Assembly (NCBI RefSeq): GCF_036669915.1
Contig: NC_089324.1
Coordinates: forward strand, 4,078,744-4,142,743
Origin: Pocillopora verrucosa
Lineage: Eukaryota; Cnidaria; Anthozoa; Scleractinia; Pocilloporidae
DNA: 64,000 nucleotides
Reading direction: 5' to 3'
Below the pieces are notes generated by a model, which made no database searches, was not told the origin of the DNA, and was given only the letters and a program-made list of their open reading frames with translations. Positions 34,499 to 46,994 of the stretch are shown here, piece by piece. Every line of letters begins with the position of its first letter. Position 1 is the stretch's first letter. A program made the position numbers and the translations under genes.

Positions 34499-37400
34499 AT
34501 GGCGGACAAATCTGTCAGTGATATCTTAGATCTTCTTTGTAGCCATGTGAAGTTAGAAAGAGATAGAGGGCTACAAGCTTTGGAAGGGAAACTGAAAGAT
34601 ACTTCAAACTTTACTTCAGATATTCAACAAGTAGAGGATTTGCAAAACTCTTTGATCAAACTTGTGACATCGACGGATGGAGCCTGGGAGACACGACATG
34701 GTGGTTTGACAGGAAGCAAGACATTTATTTTGAACAATCTCGGCTCGGATGATTTTTGTGAGACCCTCAGAAAAAAAGCATTAAAATTAATGCATGATGA
34801 CGAAGCGAGGGTCAGGATTGCTTCAGGTGAAATCAGAATTAAAGCTAATTTTACAGAGGTTAGGAGCACGATCGTCGCAAACCAAACAAAGAACATTGGG
34901 ATTACCCCTTCCCAAATTTACCAAATTGTCCTTTTAGAAGTTCTTTGGCGCGATCAAATCTCTTCGGAATCTTTAAAGTGTCCATTGTGGCTACAACCGA
35001 TCTGTGAAAATGCATGCGTAGGCTATTGATGTAGAGAATATTTTGCCACGTATTATCCCCCCTTTAAAAGGATATGTGACAAAGCCACGATATTGATCAG
35101 CTCCCAACGTAAAATTAAATTAATAAGTAACCTCAACTTTAAAAGTTTTCTGAGTCACAAAAGACACTTTTCATCGTTGCAGACACTTAAGCAATAGATT
35201 ACATAGAGACCTTTTAAAGAATTTGGTTTATTTTTTTTTACGTAACGTATAACTCAGATAGTCAAAGTACGTACATTGAAATGATATCAAAGGAAAGTTA
35301 CCTGCTTGTCTCTGTTGTTCATTTATGAAATAAGTTTTGATAACGTTTTTATCTGTTTCCACTCTCTAAAATACACTTTATTGTGTTCATTTTCACAGTG
35401 CTGTGCACTGATTTCAAAACTTCATCCCCTTTTTTTTTATAATTACAGGAGAGGTACTTGGTGCCCTTTGTTCAATGAAAGGTACAGGAGTTTTTGTGGC
35501 CTGCTGTGATGAAATCTTGAAGAATGTGGGTGAAAATTTGGAGAGAAGATTGCCTGACCCTGAAGAAGTAGCTGAAGGACTTATGCATAAATTAACTGGT
35601 AGTGAAAAGGACACAGGTGAAGAAAAGGTGAATAACTAAATACTTTTAACCCTTTACACTCTAACATTAGCATGCATATTCTCCATACTGCTCTCCATAC
35701 ATTTCCAAAGAAGCTGACAAGGAGAATTTGTATAACAATCAAGAGCTGCTTTAGTTGGTGATCATCTCCTTTATTCTTATGACTTTCATGTTTGACTCAG
35801 GGGTGATTTGGTAAGGAGAAATTAGATGCTAGTCACTCTTAGGGGCCAAAGGGTTAAAATAGCGATGTGTATTTGAAAATAGAAAAGAAACTTCCAACTT
35901 TTTTTGTTCAACAACTAAGAGCAATAACATTTAGTCTTTATGTTAATCAAATCACTAGTAGTATTCTTGTCTCAGCTCTTTTTTCATACAATATTATTTG
36001 GATTTTCAGCACAAAAAAACAGATGCTGCACAGATATTTCATGATACTGCTGGATGGAAACATTTGGAGACAAGCATGAGGTTTGTCACATGCTATCAAC
36101 TCCAGTTTTATTAACAAAAATATAGTAACTGCCTATAGTGCTTTGTGTGTGTTTGTGATATTTAGACAGGCTGGCCCAGTTCAGCTCAGAGCTGGTTTAA
36201 ATGGGAGCTTGTGTAAGCAATGACAAGGTCAGACCACAACACCGGGGACTATGTTCCCTACTCTTTACGAGAAGTATGTGGGTTTTTAACCCTTTAACTA
36301 CCAAGATCTTGATGTCAATTCTCTCCTCAAGCTGTTACACATTTCCTTGTAAATTAGTTAAATGAATTTGGTGTTAGATCAAGATAACAACTTCTACTTG
36401 ATAAGTTTGAGTATTCTCATAAGCTGTTTGCTGGATGATGTGAGGATTTTATAACAAGAAGTTTCATGTTAATCACTTCTCAGAGTTAAAGGGTTAACAT
36501 CCTCTGCTGACCAGTACAGAGGAGAGACAGGAGACAGGGCCTACAGCTTATCTTCTTATTAAGGCTAAGGCAGCACATTCTTCTCAGTCATTTTAAGATC
36601 CTTGGTCTTGCATGTTAGTCTGGTCTGGAAATTGAGCCCTTGACCTCCCTTATGCCAGTCCTGTGCTACATAATGTAAGCTAACCAAGTGCGGTAAACAG
36701 AAGAAAGGTGGCTGAGATACTTTATGTTTTAGGTGTCTTCAATCAGTGATAGAAGGATGTGGAAGAGCCTTTAATGAATACATCACTCAGGACCTTCTAG
36801 ATCTGATATTTCAAGCATTAAACCATACAAACAGATTTGTGAGAGAGACAGGTTATCAACTCTGTGCATCACTTGTTAGCCTGGGAAGAAAGCAAGGTAG
36901 GAATCCTTTTGGATTAATTCTCAATCGGTTTTTCTTTATCTTTCTAGTAACATACCTATAGTTTTCATGCAAGCTCATTTCTCCTGTTGTAAAACAGTTG
37001 GGGAGGGGGGAGTCCTGATCCTGTTTAAAGTGCAGATGATGAGTGAATTTTTCTAACATTTGCACATAAAACAGGATCATTGCAAACTAAACAAAGAACA
37101 TTTGGATTACCCCTACCCAAATTTACCAAATTGTCCTTTCCGAAGTTCTTTGGTACAACCAGATCTCTTTGGAATCTTAAAAGTGTCCATTGTGGCTGCA
37201 AGTGATCTTTGAAAATGCATGTGTAGGCTATTGATTTAGAGAATGTTTTGTCATGTATGACCCCCCCCCCTTCTCAATCATCTTTTCTTTATCTTTCTAA
37301 TAAAGCAACTATAGTTTTTATGTAAAAAAATTGACTCATCATGTGCACTTTAAACAGTACTTCACATGTCAAATTTATAGGGGAAAACATCAAGTCTCTC

Positions 37401-40400
37401 CTTACCTTGCCTTTCTGTAAAATACTGTATTAATTTGAGGTTAATCAGGTATCACATTTAACCCTTTAACTCCCATGAGTGACCAAAACAGAATTTCTCC
37501 TTACAATATGAATACAATATTGACTAGATAAGTGATGAGGATAGAGAAAAATATCAATTTGGTGATAATTAGTTGATCCAATACAAAATTCTCTGAACTA
37601 ACATTATAAGAATTGTCTGGTTGACAGTAAGAAGAATTACAAATTTGATCTGGGGTTTATTGGGTGAGACCTGTCAAATTTATTTTCTCTCCCTATTCAT
37701 AAGTATATGATGCAGCAGTGTTCTTCGTTTAGTTCTTGAGTTATACAATTCAAAATGTGCACTTTTTTGCAGATGAGTCGTCTGAAGGTACAGAGTCTGT
37801 CAAAATAGATGTTAAAGAAAATGCAATACTCAAACATGGAGATCAGTTTTCAGATTACCTGAAAAAAGGATTGTCTGACAACTGGAGCCAAGTATGTTGA
37901 CAGATTACTTGTGCAACACATAGATTTTAATTTTAATAATATCCCTTTTCAAGATAGCAATGTAGTTCAGATTTTTACTTACATTGGTTGAAATTTCAAT
38001 CACTAGTTGAAGTGTTCTCTTTTTCATCCTTTGTCCCAGATTATAATAATCTGGAAGAAAATTTTCAAAGAAAATTTTAAGGGGAAGATTATTTTGTTTT
38101 TCATGGAAAGATAACAGAAAAAAAACAGTAAGAACCATAATTCATTAGATGCCAAAAGCTCCTCAGTCCCATAATTAGAATGGTGTTATTTATCCAACAT
38201 TTCTCAGGAATTCTCCTTACTGTCTGCCATACAATTCTCATGATGTTAGTTCAGAGAGTTTGGTATTGGGTCAACTTATCCCCTAATTGATATTTTTTAT
38301 ATTCTTATCACTTGTCCGCTTGATGCTGTGATGTTAATGTGACTTGTTGTCAATGTTGTATGACATCAAACAACCACTTAATACATTGTTTGGTTTTCAC
38401 TTTACTTTGCTGCATAATTTCTTGAGACTGTTGTGTTTAGATACTGGTCATACTTTATACTTCATAACATCTGTTTTCATTTGAAATGTAGGTTAGGTTA
38501 GCAGCCTCTGTAGCCACGAGGCAGTTCTTTCAGACTCTGCCCAGTAATGAATCAAGAGAAAAGTTCTTCCCCAAGGTGTTACCAGCCATGTGTCTGAACA
38601 GGTTAGACCATACAGTATAATTTCTGGAATAATTCCTGATTTGAATCAATTGATTCTTCATCGAGCAAATTATTGTTTCTGAAGAAATACAATGCTGATG
38701 AAGTTGAATGCAATATGAAATGAAAAGTTAACTTTTACCTTAACACATCTTAACATTTCAATTTTAAATCTATTGACATCAGGATTGTAAATAAATAGTC
38801 CCAATTATGTAGCTGAATTGAAATCACTTTTTTTAAAAGGTATTATGTGGCAGAAGGTGTTAGAATATACTCCCAGCAAAGCTGGAAAATGATAGTTGGA
38901 ACAGAAGGAAAGCATATGGTGGAAAAATACATCACAGAGACAGTGAGTAAAAAGGATTTTATTTTGAATTAAGAAATATTTATGTAGGGAAGTTGTAAAA
39001 AGGTTAATGTGTTAATTATTTTCATCTTTTGACCCCATTAGAGTGACTAGCATCTAATTTCTTCTTACAGTTTCACCCCTGAATCATATATTAAGATCAT
39101 GAGAATAAAGGAAATGATCTCAAGTGAAGAAGCTCTTGATCATTCAATAAATTCTCCTTCTCAGCACCTTAGTAAATGTATAGATAACAGTATGGAGAAT
39201 ATGCATACTGATGTTGGGGTGTAAATGGTTAAGAAAAAGGCAACATTTTTATGTTTAAAGACATCAGACTGAGTGTTGTTGATAGCAACAGTTGAAATTA
39301 GTGCAAAGTACGAAGATGAGTTTAAAATGTTAATATTATCTTAATACATCAAAGATCAGACAGGTGTAAGAACTGGGAAATTTATTATGTTTGAGACATT
39401 GTTTTGACATAATTAAATTCTTACAAATGGCCAAAGGGTCACCAGTTAGGAGAAAAACATTTCAGATCTGAGAGTGAAAGTGTTAAATAACTGCTGATAT
39501 GATGCTTGATATATTATTATCGTCACTTAGGTTGAATTTTATATAAGTCAAACCAAGGCAGACAACCATGCTGTCAGAGAGGCAGCTTGTGCCTGCATAG
39601 CTGAACTTGGGACTAAGGTTGGTTTACAAACCCTTCAAACAATAACATGTAAATTCTGTAATTATTCTGGTTGTATGCTGGACTTTCAGTTATTGATCTT
39701 AATAGATAACTGAAGATAATTTCCTAAAAAAAAAGTTTCCTTTGTCCATTTGATTTCTTCTAGGTTAGCCAAGACAGTTTAAGGTCACATGTGTCAGAAC
39801 TTCTTCAGGCTTTGGTGTTTTGTTTCAAAGATGACAGTTGGCCTGTAAGGGATGGTAAGTTTTGTGCTTTGTTGTGTTGATGCAGGCCAGGAGTGAGGCA
39901 ATGGTATTGATTTGAGAGGAAGTTTTTGAGTGTAATTTTGATGGCTGTGAGTGATCTTCGAATTTTGAATTTTGAATTTTTGAAATCCATATGATAGGAC
40001 ATGACTAATTTATCTTTATAATTGTGACTAAGTATACAAGGGTGTGAAAGCTGTTGTTTCTAGGGATTATAATTACCTCTTTTAAATCTGTTTTTTTCAA
40101 GTCATTCAATTGAAGTTTTTTAATTTTGATTTTAACAAACTATGCACTCAGCATGTTTTTGTCTTAAATTTACCATTTGACACTTTGTAACTGATCACAG
40201 TTTAAATAACAGTTCATAATGACATTGCTTCTTCTTCAGCTGCTTGTGTGGCCTGTGGAAATTTTGTGCTGTGTTTTCCTCAGGAGTGCAGGTTGGTGGG
40301 ATGATTTGTTATTTTGAAATCCTGTTTCTGCTCACAAGAGACTGCAGCTCTGCCCCCTGTTAAGCTGTCAATTCTCTCTTTCCTAACTGGTTAAATTTTA

Positions 40401-43400
40401 CTGTAATTCATATGAAAGAATTTGATGTTATTTTATGGTAAGATTACACCCTCCAGCTGATAAGTTTGTTTGTTCTTGAGTCTTATTAATAATGGTAGTA
40501 TGACTGGGTGGAGTCCAGGAGTGATTTGCAAAATCAGATAACCACAAAGTGAGAGTCCAATTTGTCAGTGGCGAGCATGATTACAAACAGAATTGGACAA
40601 CAAGAAGTCCTGTTACCAATTAATCAAAACTGCAACAACATTTGAGGAAGAAACTAGACATTTGTTATAAGTTTTTATAAGAAAACAACTGTTAACTTGA
40701 CAAAATGCATGACAACAGCTAGCACACACATGATGCTTTCTGTCCATGTACACAGGCATGACGTGTCAACTGTCCTATTACATTGTCCAATCATAAGCAT
40801 AGACTGTCCTATTGGTGCTCAAATTGGGCTGGTGATAACCAATCATGTTTTAGAATTTTATTATAGTTTCGATTAACTGGAAAATTGTAGAAACTCTCAA
40901 AACCAAAATAGGTAAGGTTGTTGTGGCACACATGCACTTGCCATAGAGTGACCAGCATCTAATTTCTCCTTTCAATATCACCCATGAATCAAACATTAAG
41001 GTCATGAGAATAAAGGAAATGATAATTAACTGAGGAAGCTCTTGATTGTTAAATAAATTCTCCTTGCCAGCACATTAGGAAATGTATAGAGAACAGTATG
41101 GAGAATATGCATACTGATGTTAGGGTGTAAATTAAGGGTTAAGAATTAAAATGCCTCACCTGAAACAACTTTTTCCTTTTTTTCTTTTTTTTTTTCTTCT
41201 TAAGTTCCAGCATGGATGAACTGTATCCTTTATTTTTTGAGAATCTGTCAGACAGCATCCCTTCAGTAAGGCAAGGTGCAGCAGTGTCACTTAGCAATGT
41301 TGTTAAAGCTTACGGTAGGTACCTTCACTTGTCATTAGTTCTCACAAATGATTTTCTCTGGGTTATGTAAAGTACTTTTTAAGAAATGGTATGGGATGTT
41401 AATTTTTTATAGGGACTGTTGAGGGGAAAGGTGATTGACAGTTTTGTAATGTTACTCTTTATCAATTCAATTTGTGACTATTTTAATTTGCCATGGCAAA
41501 ATAAATATGTAACAAAATTTTCAGCAAATGTTGCTAAGAACTTGAATGGGTGACATTTTTATTTGTTTGGTGTCTATATCCTAAAAATAGAGTGACATAA
41601 ACATGTGTTTGGATGTATTTAAAGGTTTGAAAATGAACTCTGTGAAACATAATTATATTGCAGAACAAGTACAGTAATTGTTTTGTAGACTATCAAATAT
41701 AAAATTAGTTGCTTTATTTGCAGGGGAAACTGCATTGAATATTGTTATTAAGAGAGTGACAGAAGGTCTACAAGGAATTGAGAAACAGGAAGCCACCACA
41801 GAAAAGTAAAAATTCATTTCCATCTTACATTTGATCAATTATGGTGCACATTTTCTTCAATTGAAAGTAAAACACTTAGTAGCTAGTTTAGTTCCCTAGA
41901 CATTTTTTATAACTTTTTGTTATTACTTGCTGTTTTCTTAATTGTCTTTTTCATGGATATTCCTTTTTCTGACATCTCTCTTCCTTAGGAAAGTCTCCAA
42001 TTGTAGCTGTCATTACCAAAAAATATGAGTGACCAAGACAGAATTTCCCCTTACAATATCAATGCAATATCAACCAGATAAGTGATGAGAATTAAGAAAA
42101 ATATCAATTTGAGGATAATTAGTTGATCCAATTCCAAATTCTCTGAACCAACATTATAAGAATTGTATGGTTTACAGTAAGGAGAATTATAAATTTGATC
42201 TGGGAGTTAAAGGGTTAAGTAACCTGACACTAAGTAATGATATCAATGTTTCACTCTTTTTTTAAGGTATACAGGAGTAGAGAAGGGCCCAGCCACATTT
42301 GGAGTTATAAAAAGACTGAGAGACAATGATATGGAACTACATACAAACAGACAGGTATTTGCAAAAAAAAATTTATTGTTAATGCAGTGTTGAATTTTGT
42401 GTGAGATTAAAACATGTATCAGACTGTGCAATTTGGACAGAGCACTATTGTTTTTGCTGTCACTCACTATGATACTAAATTGTGAACTTGTTGTATTGAG
42501 ATATCATAAAGTGTATAGAAGTATTTTTTGGTGTTTAGATGTATTCCTGTGGGTCTCTTGCTCCTAAAATGAGAAGAGGAGGTGGATGTGCAGATCATCT
42601 TTTCAGAAGACCTGCTGAGCCATGGGAAAGGGCTGATGGGTGAGTTTAAATTTATTAATATGACTTTTAGTGCAAGAAGGTTAAATGATTTATCAGATCA
42701 TGGATATTAAAAGATTAATTTTTTTTTCAGTCTTAATTCTAGATGGGTTTGTTTAAAGAGCCATAAATGACACCAACTTTGAGTTAAAACAAAGGGGATT
42801 TTGGTTATTTTCCCAATTGGATCTAAATCTGGAACTCTTGATTTGGATGCAAGCTTACTGTTCACTGTAGCAATGTTCTTTATCACAATGATTAAAACAA
42901 CAATTGTGAAGGTGTCTTCAGAGGTTAAGTTGACAAACACCAACCTTTTACTTATCCTAAATTGGATTTGCACAAATTAAAATGACTTTGGAGCTTATTA
43001 GTATTAAATGGCAAGTTGATAATTGAGAACTCTTTTCCTCCCTCTCCTAGTTGCGTGGATCTTGTTGCTGAGCTTTCAACTAATCCCAAGGCTCATAAAG
43101 AAGTGATCACCTTAATGCCACTTGTAGCAGAGGCAGCCCACTATAAACATTATACTCAGCATCTACATCTACTGGAAACTGTGTGCACACAGGTAAACCA
43201 ACTTGGAAACATTATAATGTAATTCTCAGGCATAATAAGTTATAAACAAAATTATCCATTTTTTTAAAATTTTTGTTTAATAATTAAATTATACAATTAT
43301 TGTATTTAAATTTTGACTATATTTTTTTCCAGCTACCATTTATAGCCAAAGGAATAGGAAAGAATCAATTCAAAAGACATTTTGAGCTTTTCATTGACTC

Positions 43401-45367
43401 AATCTTTTACAGTCTGGTAAGAACTGCTATTAGTTTTGTTCTCGAGTAGTTCCTACATAGTGGCCCTTTGATTGGTGCTCTTAAATCTGGATCATGACAT
43501 CTTGTAAAAGTTAGCTGTATTTCCTGTATTTGCATCTTACTGAAAAAGTATGGCATTTAAAGATTCTTTGTACATGTGAAACTTAGGATTACCCTGTAAG
43601 CTAAACTCCCAAGGTCTCATGAATCATTTATGACCTTTGTTACATTTTGTTCTTAATCAAAACTAAATTCTCAAACTGATTGGTTATCACTAGTGTGATT
43701 TGGACAGTGTTGTAGGACAGTGTTGTAGGACAGTGTTGTAGGACAGTGTTGTAGGACAGTGTTGTAGGACAGTGTTGTAGGACAGTGTTGTAGGACAGTG
43801 TTGTAGGACAGTGTTGTAGGACAGTGTTGTAGGACAGTGTTGTAGGACAGTGTTGTAGGACAGTGTTGTAGGACAGTGTTGTAGGACAGTGTTGTAGGAC
43901 AGTGTTGTAGGACAGTGTTGTAGGACAGTGTTGTAGGACAGTGTAGTAAGACAGTGTAATAGGACAGTTAAAGGGTCATTTAACACATCATGTCTGTGTA
44001 AGAATTTTGCTGAGGTAACTGTTTTAGTCTTTTTTATGAAAACATGTAACAAATGCTTGGTTTCTTTCTCAAATTTTGCTATAGTCTTATTAATTGGTAA
44101 CAGGACTTTGTGTTGTCCCATTTGGTCTGTAATCAGACTCGTTATTAACAAATCGGACTCCTGCTTCGAGGTTGTCCGATTTTGTCGATCACTCATATGA
44201 TTACAGACTGAATTGGACAAAACAGACCACTCTGTCCTATTACCATTATTAGCCTTTTTGGAATACTTGTCATAATAATTATCCTCACATCTGGTTTTAT
44301 ATGCATTCTCTGGCAGAAAAGTGACAATGCACTAACATCCACAGCAGCTTCTGAATGCCTTTCTCAGTTAAGCTCATTGCTGGGTCCTTCAATACTTAGA
44401 GGACGGATAGAAATGCACAACCCCAGGTAAAAGAGCTTGCGTTGTCACCTTGACCCTTTAACTCCCAGAAGTGATCAACATGTAACTTCTTCCTATATTA
44501 TCCATACACTATCCAGCAAACAGGTAATGAGAATACTCATACTCATCAGGTACAAGATATTATCTCAATCGAACACCTAATTCTCGTAACCAATTTACAT
44601 GGAAATGTGTATCAGCTAGAGGGGAGAATTTATAATCAGATCAGGGAGTGAAAGTAAATTCCTCCATATTGTTCTTCATACATTTTCTATGGTTCTGATA
44701 AAGAGAGCTGGTTTAACAGTCAAAATATTTTTTGGATGAAAACAATTTATTGTATTTTCCCTTGCCAATGATTTATTCAGGGTTGATACTGTATGGTGCA
44801 ATTAAATTCCAGTCACCAAGATCAAAGGTTAAAAAACGAGGGAGGCATAAGCAAAACATGATAAAAACTTAGACCTCGATGTTCAAAGTGAAAGTTGGGG
44901 GATGCAAACTGTTGTCTGTTTTGGTGCTGTTGCCAGGAATCCATCATATGACAGTGACCTTGCAAGAAGTAAATAAATAAGAAAGACTATTGATTTAAGA
45001 GAATAAGTAGTAGCCTGAATAACATGTGCATGGTGAGAATGCAAGCAATGCGAATGAGTGAGCAAATATTGCATGCGTGACTTTTTGCTTGCTTGTGCTG
45101 GTTTACATCACTTGCTGGCATACGAATGTTATGCCTGTGATGCAGGCTAGAGAGTTAGACATAGATAGTGGTGTGTTGTAACAATTATAAAAACATACTC
45201 AAGTGACAGTATTGCTAGAATATTAATTCAGTACCATGCGATTTGTTGACTACCACTTGCTTTACTCAGTGTAATATTCCTGGCCATTTCACTGATTATC
45301 TGTCTTCCTTCCATTTTCCCCCAGTTATCTTGATCTTTTGCCGCCAACTCCACCAGGACATGTGTGA
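34499..45367 (+). CDS. HEAT/ARM-repeat protein of unassigned family
   Basis: Eighteen exons, frame-consistent, 687 aa plus TGA: 34499-34826, 35449-35627, 36010-36080, 36733-36896, 37773-37891, 38492-38601, 38840-38942, 39531-39617, 39764-39854, 40240-40291, 41205-41314, 41724-41805, 42267-42354, 42539-42639, 43051-43192, 43333-43416, 44317-44426 and 45325-45367. Start context AAGATGGCGG. The protein reads as alpha-helical repeats throughout: WETRHGGLTG, RIASGEVLGALCS, RFVRETGYQLCASLVSLG, QVRLAASVATRQFFQTL, AVREAACACIAELG, WPVRDAACVACGNFV and SVRQGAAVSLSNVV. A Gly/Arg segment (KMRRGGGC) and a C-terminal tail SYLDLLPPTPPGHV follow. The WETRHGG and GEVLGALCS segments recall conserved HEAT proteins in plants and protists, but I cannot name the orthologue. 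Probably a scaffold; function unknown. Introns are heavily loaded with MITEs. Confidence 0.85.
35646..35857 (+). mobile_element. MITE-like element, family B (best-preserved copy)
   Basis: Runs from TTAACCCTTTACACTCTAAC to GGGGCCAAAGGGTTAA, with inner blocks CATGCATATTCTCC and GACAAGGAGAATTTG. Intron 2 of the HEAT gene. Confidence 0.75.
36288..36498 (+). mobile_element. MITE-like element, family C
   Basis: Starts TTAACCCTTTAACTACCAAG and ends GAGTTAAAGGGTTAA. The ends match families A and B, but the interior differs (CAAGCTGTTACACATTTCC, GGTGTTAGATCAAGATAAC). Intron 3 of the HEAT gene. Confidence 0.7.
37458..37663 (-). mobile_element. MITE-like element, family A (inverted)
   Basis: Starts TTAACCCTTTAACTCCCATG followed by GAGTGACCAAAACAGAAT. 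The core is the reverse of 15807-16016. The distal end is eroded. HEAT gene intron 4. Confidence 0.7.
38205..38345 (+). mobile_element. MITE-like element, family A (partial)
   Basis: Family A core only (GAATTCTCCTTACTGTCTGC, then the TTAGTTCAGAGAGTTTGG variant); the ends are lost. HEAT gene intron 5. Confidence 0.55.
39030..39232 (-). mobile_element. MITE-like element, family B (inverted)
   Basis: Reads GAGTGACTAGCATCTAATTT to GTGTAAATGGTTAAG, the reverse complement of the 35646-35857 copy. HEAT gene intron 7. Confidence 0.7.
40498..40640. repeat. Dispersed repeat of the GAATTGGACAACAAG type
   Basis: Contains GTGGAGTCCAGGAGTG, ATTACAAACAGAATTGGACA and AGTCCTGTTACCAATTAATC. The same blocks recur, partly inverted, at 43985-44265 in another intron of the same gene (GGTAACAGGACTTTGTG, GATTACAGACTGAATTGGAC). 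Confidence 0.55.
40940..41143 (-). mobile_element. MITE-like element, family B (inverted)
   Basis: GAGTGACCAGCATCTAATTT to AAATTAAGGGTTAAG. Close to the 39030 copy in sequence. HEAT gene intron 10. Confidence 0.7.
42028..42217 (-). mobile_element. MITE-like element, family A (inverted)
   Basis: GAGTGACCAAGACAGAATTT to GGGAGTTAAAGGGTTAA. HEAT gene intron 12. Confidence 0.7.
43702..43969 (+). repeat. 13-base minisatellite (GGACAGTGTTGTA)n
   Basis: About 19 near-perfect tandem copies of GGACAGTGTTGTA, with two or three degenerate copies at the right edge (GGACAGTGTAGTA, AGACAGTGTAATA). It lies in the HEAT gene intron between 43416 and 44317. The unit length is not a multiple of three in register, yet it leaves a long open frame on the - strand by chance. 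Confidence 0.95.
43985..44265. repeat. Dispersed repeat of the GAATTGGACAACAAG type, second copy
   Basis: Contains ATTGGTAACAGGACTTTGTG, CTGTAATCAGACTCGT and GATTACAGACTGAATTGGAC arranged as an imperfect palindrome. It is related to 40498-40640 and abuts the 13-base minisatellite. Confidence 0.55.
44455..44655 (-). mobile_element. MITE-like element, family C (inverted)
   Basis: Starts CCCTTTAACTCCCAGAAGTG and carries the reversed family C interior (CCAATTTACATGGAAATGTG). Last intron of the HEAT gene. Confidence 0.6.
44656..44830 (+). mobile_element. MITE-like element, family B (diverged)
   Basis: CTCCATATTGTTCTTCATAC, then CAGTCACCAAGATCAAAGGTTAA. It is placed end to end with the family C copy. 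Last intron of the HEAT gene. Confidence 0.45.
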
Positions 45368-45435
45368 TTTACAAGGCTGGATCCAGCACACAACAATTCT
45401 TTTTGTTTCCTGCTCCTTGCAATGCTTTTGCTGTG

Positions 45436-45441
45436 AATAAA
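45436..45441 (+). terminator. Polyadenylation signal AATAAA, HEAT-repeat gene
   Basis: AATAAA 69 bases past the TGA of the last coding exon, a usual spacing for a short 3' UTR. Confidence 0.5.
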
Positions 45442-45612
45442 GGAAGGGAAAAAGACAATAATTATTACCTCTGAATCATCAGATTATTATTCTTTTCCAT
45501 CACATTAATATGGGAAAGAGAAAATGGTTCTCCATATTTCAGTAGGCTTGGTTGATTGACTTAGATAGTTACATCAATACCAAAGAGTCTATAAAAGAAT
45601 CTGATGTTGTTG

Positions 45613-45807
45613 CCTTAACTCTTAAATTCTTATCATCAGCATGCATATTCTCCACACATTTCTGAAGGTGCTGACATGGAGAATTTGTTTAACAGATTTG
45701 TTCTTTATTTGGTGATCATTTTGTTTATTCTCCTTTTTGTGTGTGATTGAGGGGTGATATTGTAAGGAGAAATTAGATGCTGGTCACGCTTAGGGGTCAA
45801 AGGGTTA
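45613..45807 (+). mobile_element. MITE-like element, family B
   Basis: CCTTAACTCTTAAATTC to GGGGTCAAAGGGTTA, with the CATGCATATTCTCC and GAGGGGTGATATTGTAAGG blocks. Downstream of the HEAT gene. Confidence 0.65.
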
Positions 45808-46382
45808 TAGATTGTTCAAATATCGGACTAATTATTTTATGTACCAGGTTTAACAGTGATAATATCAGGCTGATGTATTGCATGCAAGATTAAAATAATT
45901 CCATACAATAATATATTTTTATTCTCTGTTCAAGAGGGTCATTTCTTTCCCCTGCCAAGGACTGCATCTTTTTCTTCTTTCCTCCCTAAAATGACCAGTT
46001 TTCAAGAGAAGTGATTTTAGATAACTCCATGTTTGATTTCAGTGCTTGACATCCGGTTCTCGTTTTCAACAACAAACTGATAGGGTTGTTATGACCTCTT
46101 TGTTTGATTCAGGGGTGATACTGTGGTGAGAAATAAAATACTTGTCGTTCTTTGGATCAAGGTTACTTCCCACCTACAGAAGCAGAAAAAAAAATTTTTT
46201 TTTCTTTTTTTTTTAAATGAATTAAAGGCAGACATTTTGCGAACGTTTCCAAAGAAAGAATTAAAATCTCGAAAATTATCCGAGTTATTCGGAAAAACGT
46301 ATTTCAAATAAAAGTTTGAAATAAATCAGGAAGGTGTCATAATCTTGTAAATGGTGAATCTCCTGGGGGAATTTTGAGTGGG

Positions 46383-46700
46383 TAACGTACTAGAATTTTT
46401 TTCTTCTCATATTTCCGGCAAAATTATCGTTTCCAGTTCCCTTTTACTGTTGAAAATTCAACATGGCGGCGGAATCGTTGTTGTTCTTTTGTGTACTCCA
46501 TATATAGCCGGGTTTTTTTCGTTATCACATGGTCTGATCCATGAATATGACGAGATGATACGACATATTCCACTAGATTCTGCCAATCGCAGATCGTGGA
46601 TGTATATTAATATTTGCAGGCGGAAATACATGGAAATTATCCTCAGCTATCCCTAAAGTGAGCTAGCGGGCGAAGAACATGCCAACAGATTCAAGCTAGT
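46383..46700 (+). repeat. Rearranged partial copy of the leishmanolysin-gene 5' region
   Basis: 46411-46579 matches 48073-48240, i.e. the last bases of the 5' leader plus the first ~40 codons (ATG at 46463). It has a small deletion and an early stop (VLHI then TAG). It then switches at CCACTAGA to an inverted copy of 47955-48075, the region just upstream of the functional first exon. A ~31-base direct repeat (AACGTACTAGAATTTTTTTC-like) sits at 46383 and again at 47902. It cannot encode the protease. Confidence 0.75.
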
Positions 46701-46754
46701 TACACTGTAAATAATTATCTGAAAGGTTTTTAAGGTATTTTTCATTTTTCTTCC

Positions 46755-46988
46755 TTTCTGTAGTCATTCGCTTGCGTAGTGTATTTTTTTCTACGCTTTT
46801 TGCGTTTATTATTCTTGGATAGCCTTTTTGCTGCAGTGGGTTTGGCGACTGATTTTTCAGAGATGACACTGTTGTACTTTTCAACATGTTTATTATCACT
46901 CTGAAAGCGTGTACATATAAGATCTTTCAGCTCTGAAAGCTGATTTTCTATTTTGTCTATCCTGTCGACATCAGTATTTACAGTGTTC
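46755..46988 (-). CDS. Open coiled-coil/basic fragment, probably from a mobile element
   Basis: A 77-codon - strand frame without its own start, ending in TGA, inside the inserted segment. It reads as a heptad-like part (RIDKIENQLSELKDLI) followed by a Lys/Arg-rich tail (KRLSKNNKRKKRRKKYTT). It faces the reverse transcriptase fragment head-to-head. It could be the N-terminal or ORF1 part of the same or another element; no family is certain. Confidence 0.35.
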
Positions 46989-46994
46989 CCACTA

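Noticed and set aside
43690..44220. 176-aa - strand ORF with LQHCPTTLSYNTV repeats
   Set aside because: Produced by the 13-base minisatellite read in three frames in turn; no real coding signal, and it is antisense to an intron.
46463..46502. Second start of the leishmanolysin gene
   Set aside because: The copy stops after about 13 codons (VLHI, TAG) and the continuation is inverted leader sequence, so it is a duplicated relic, not an alternative first exon.
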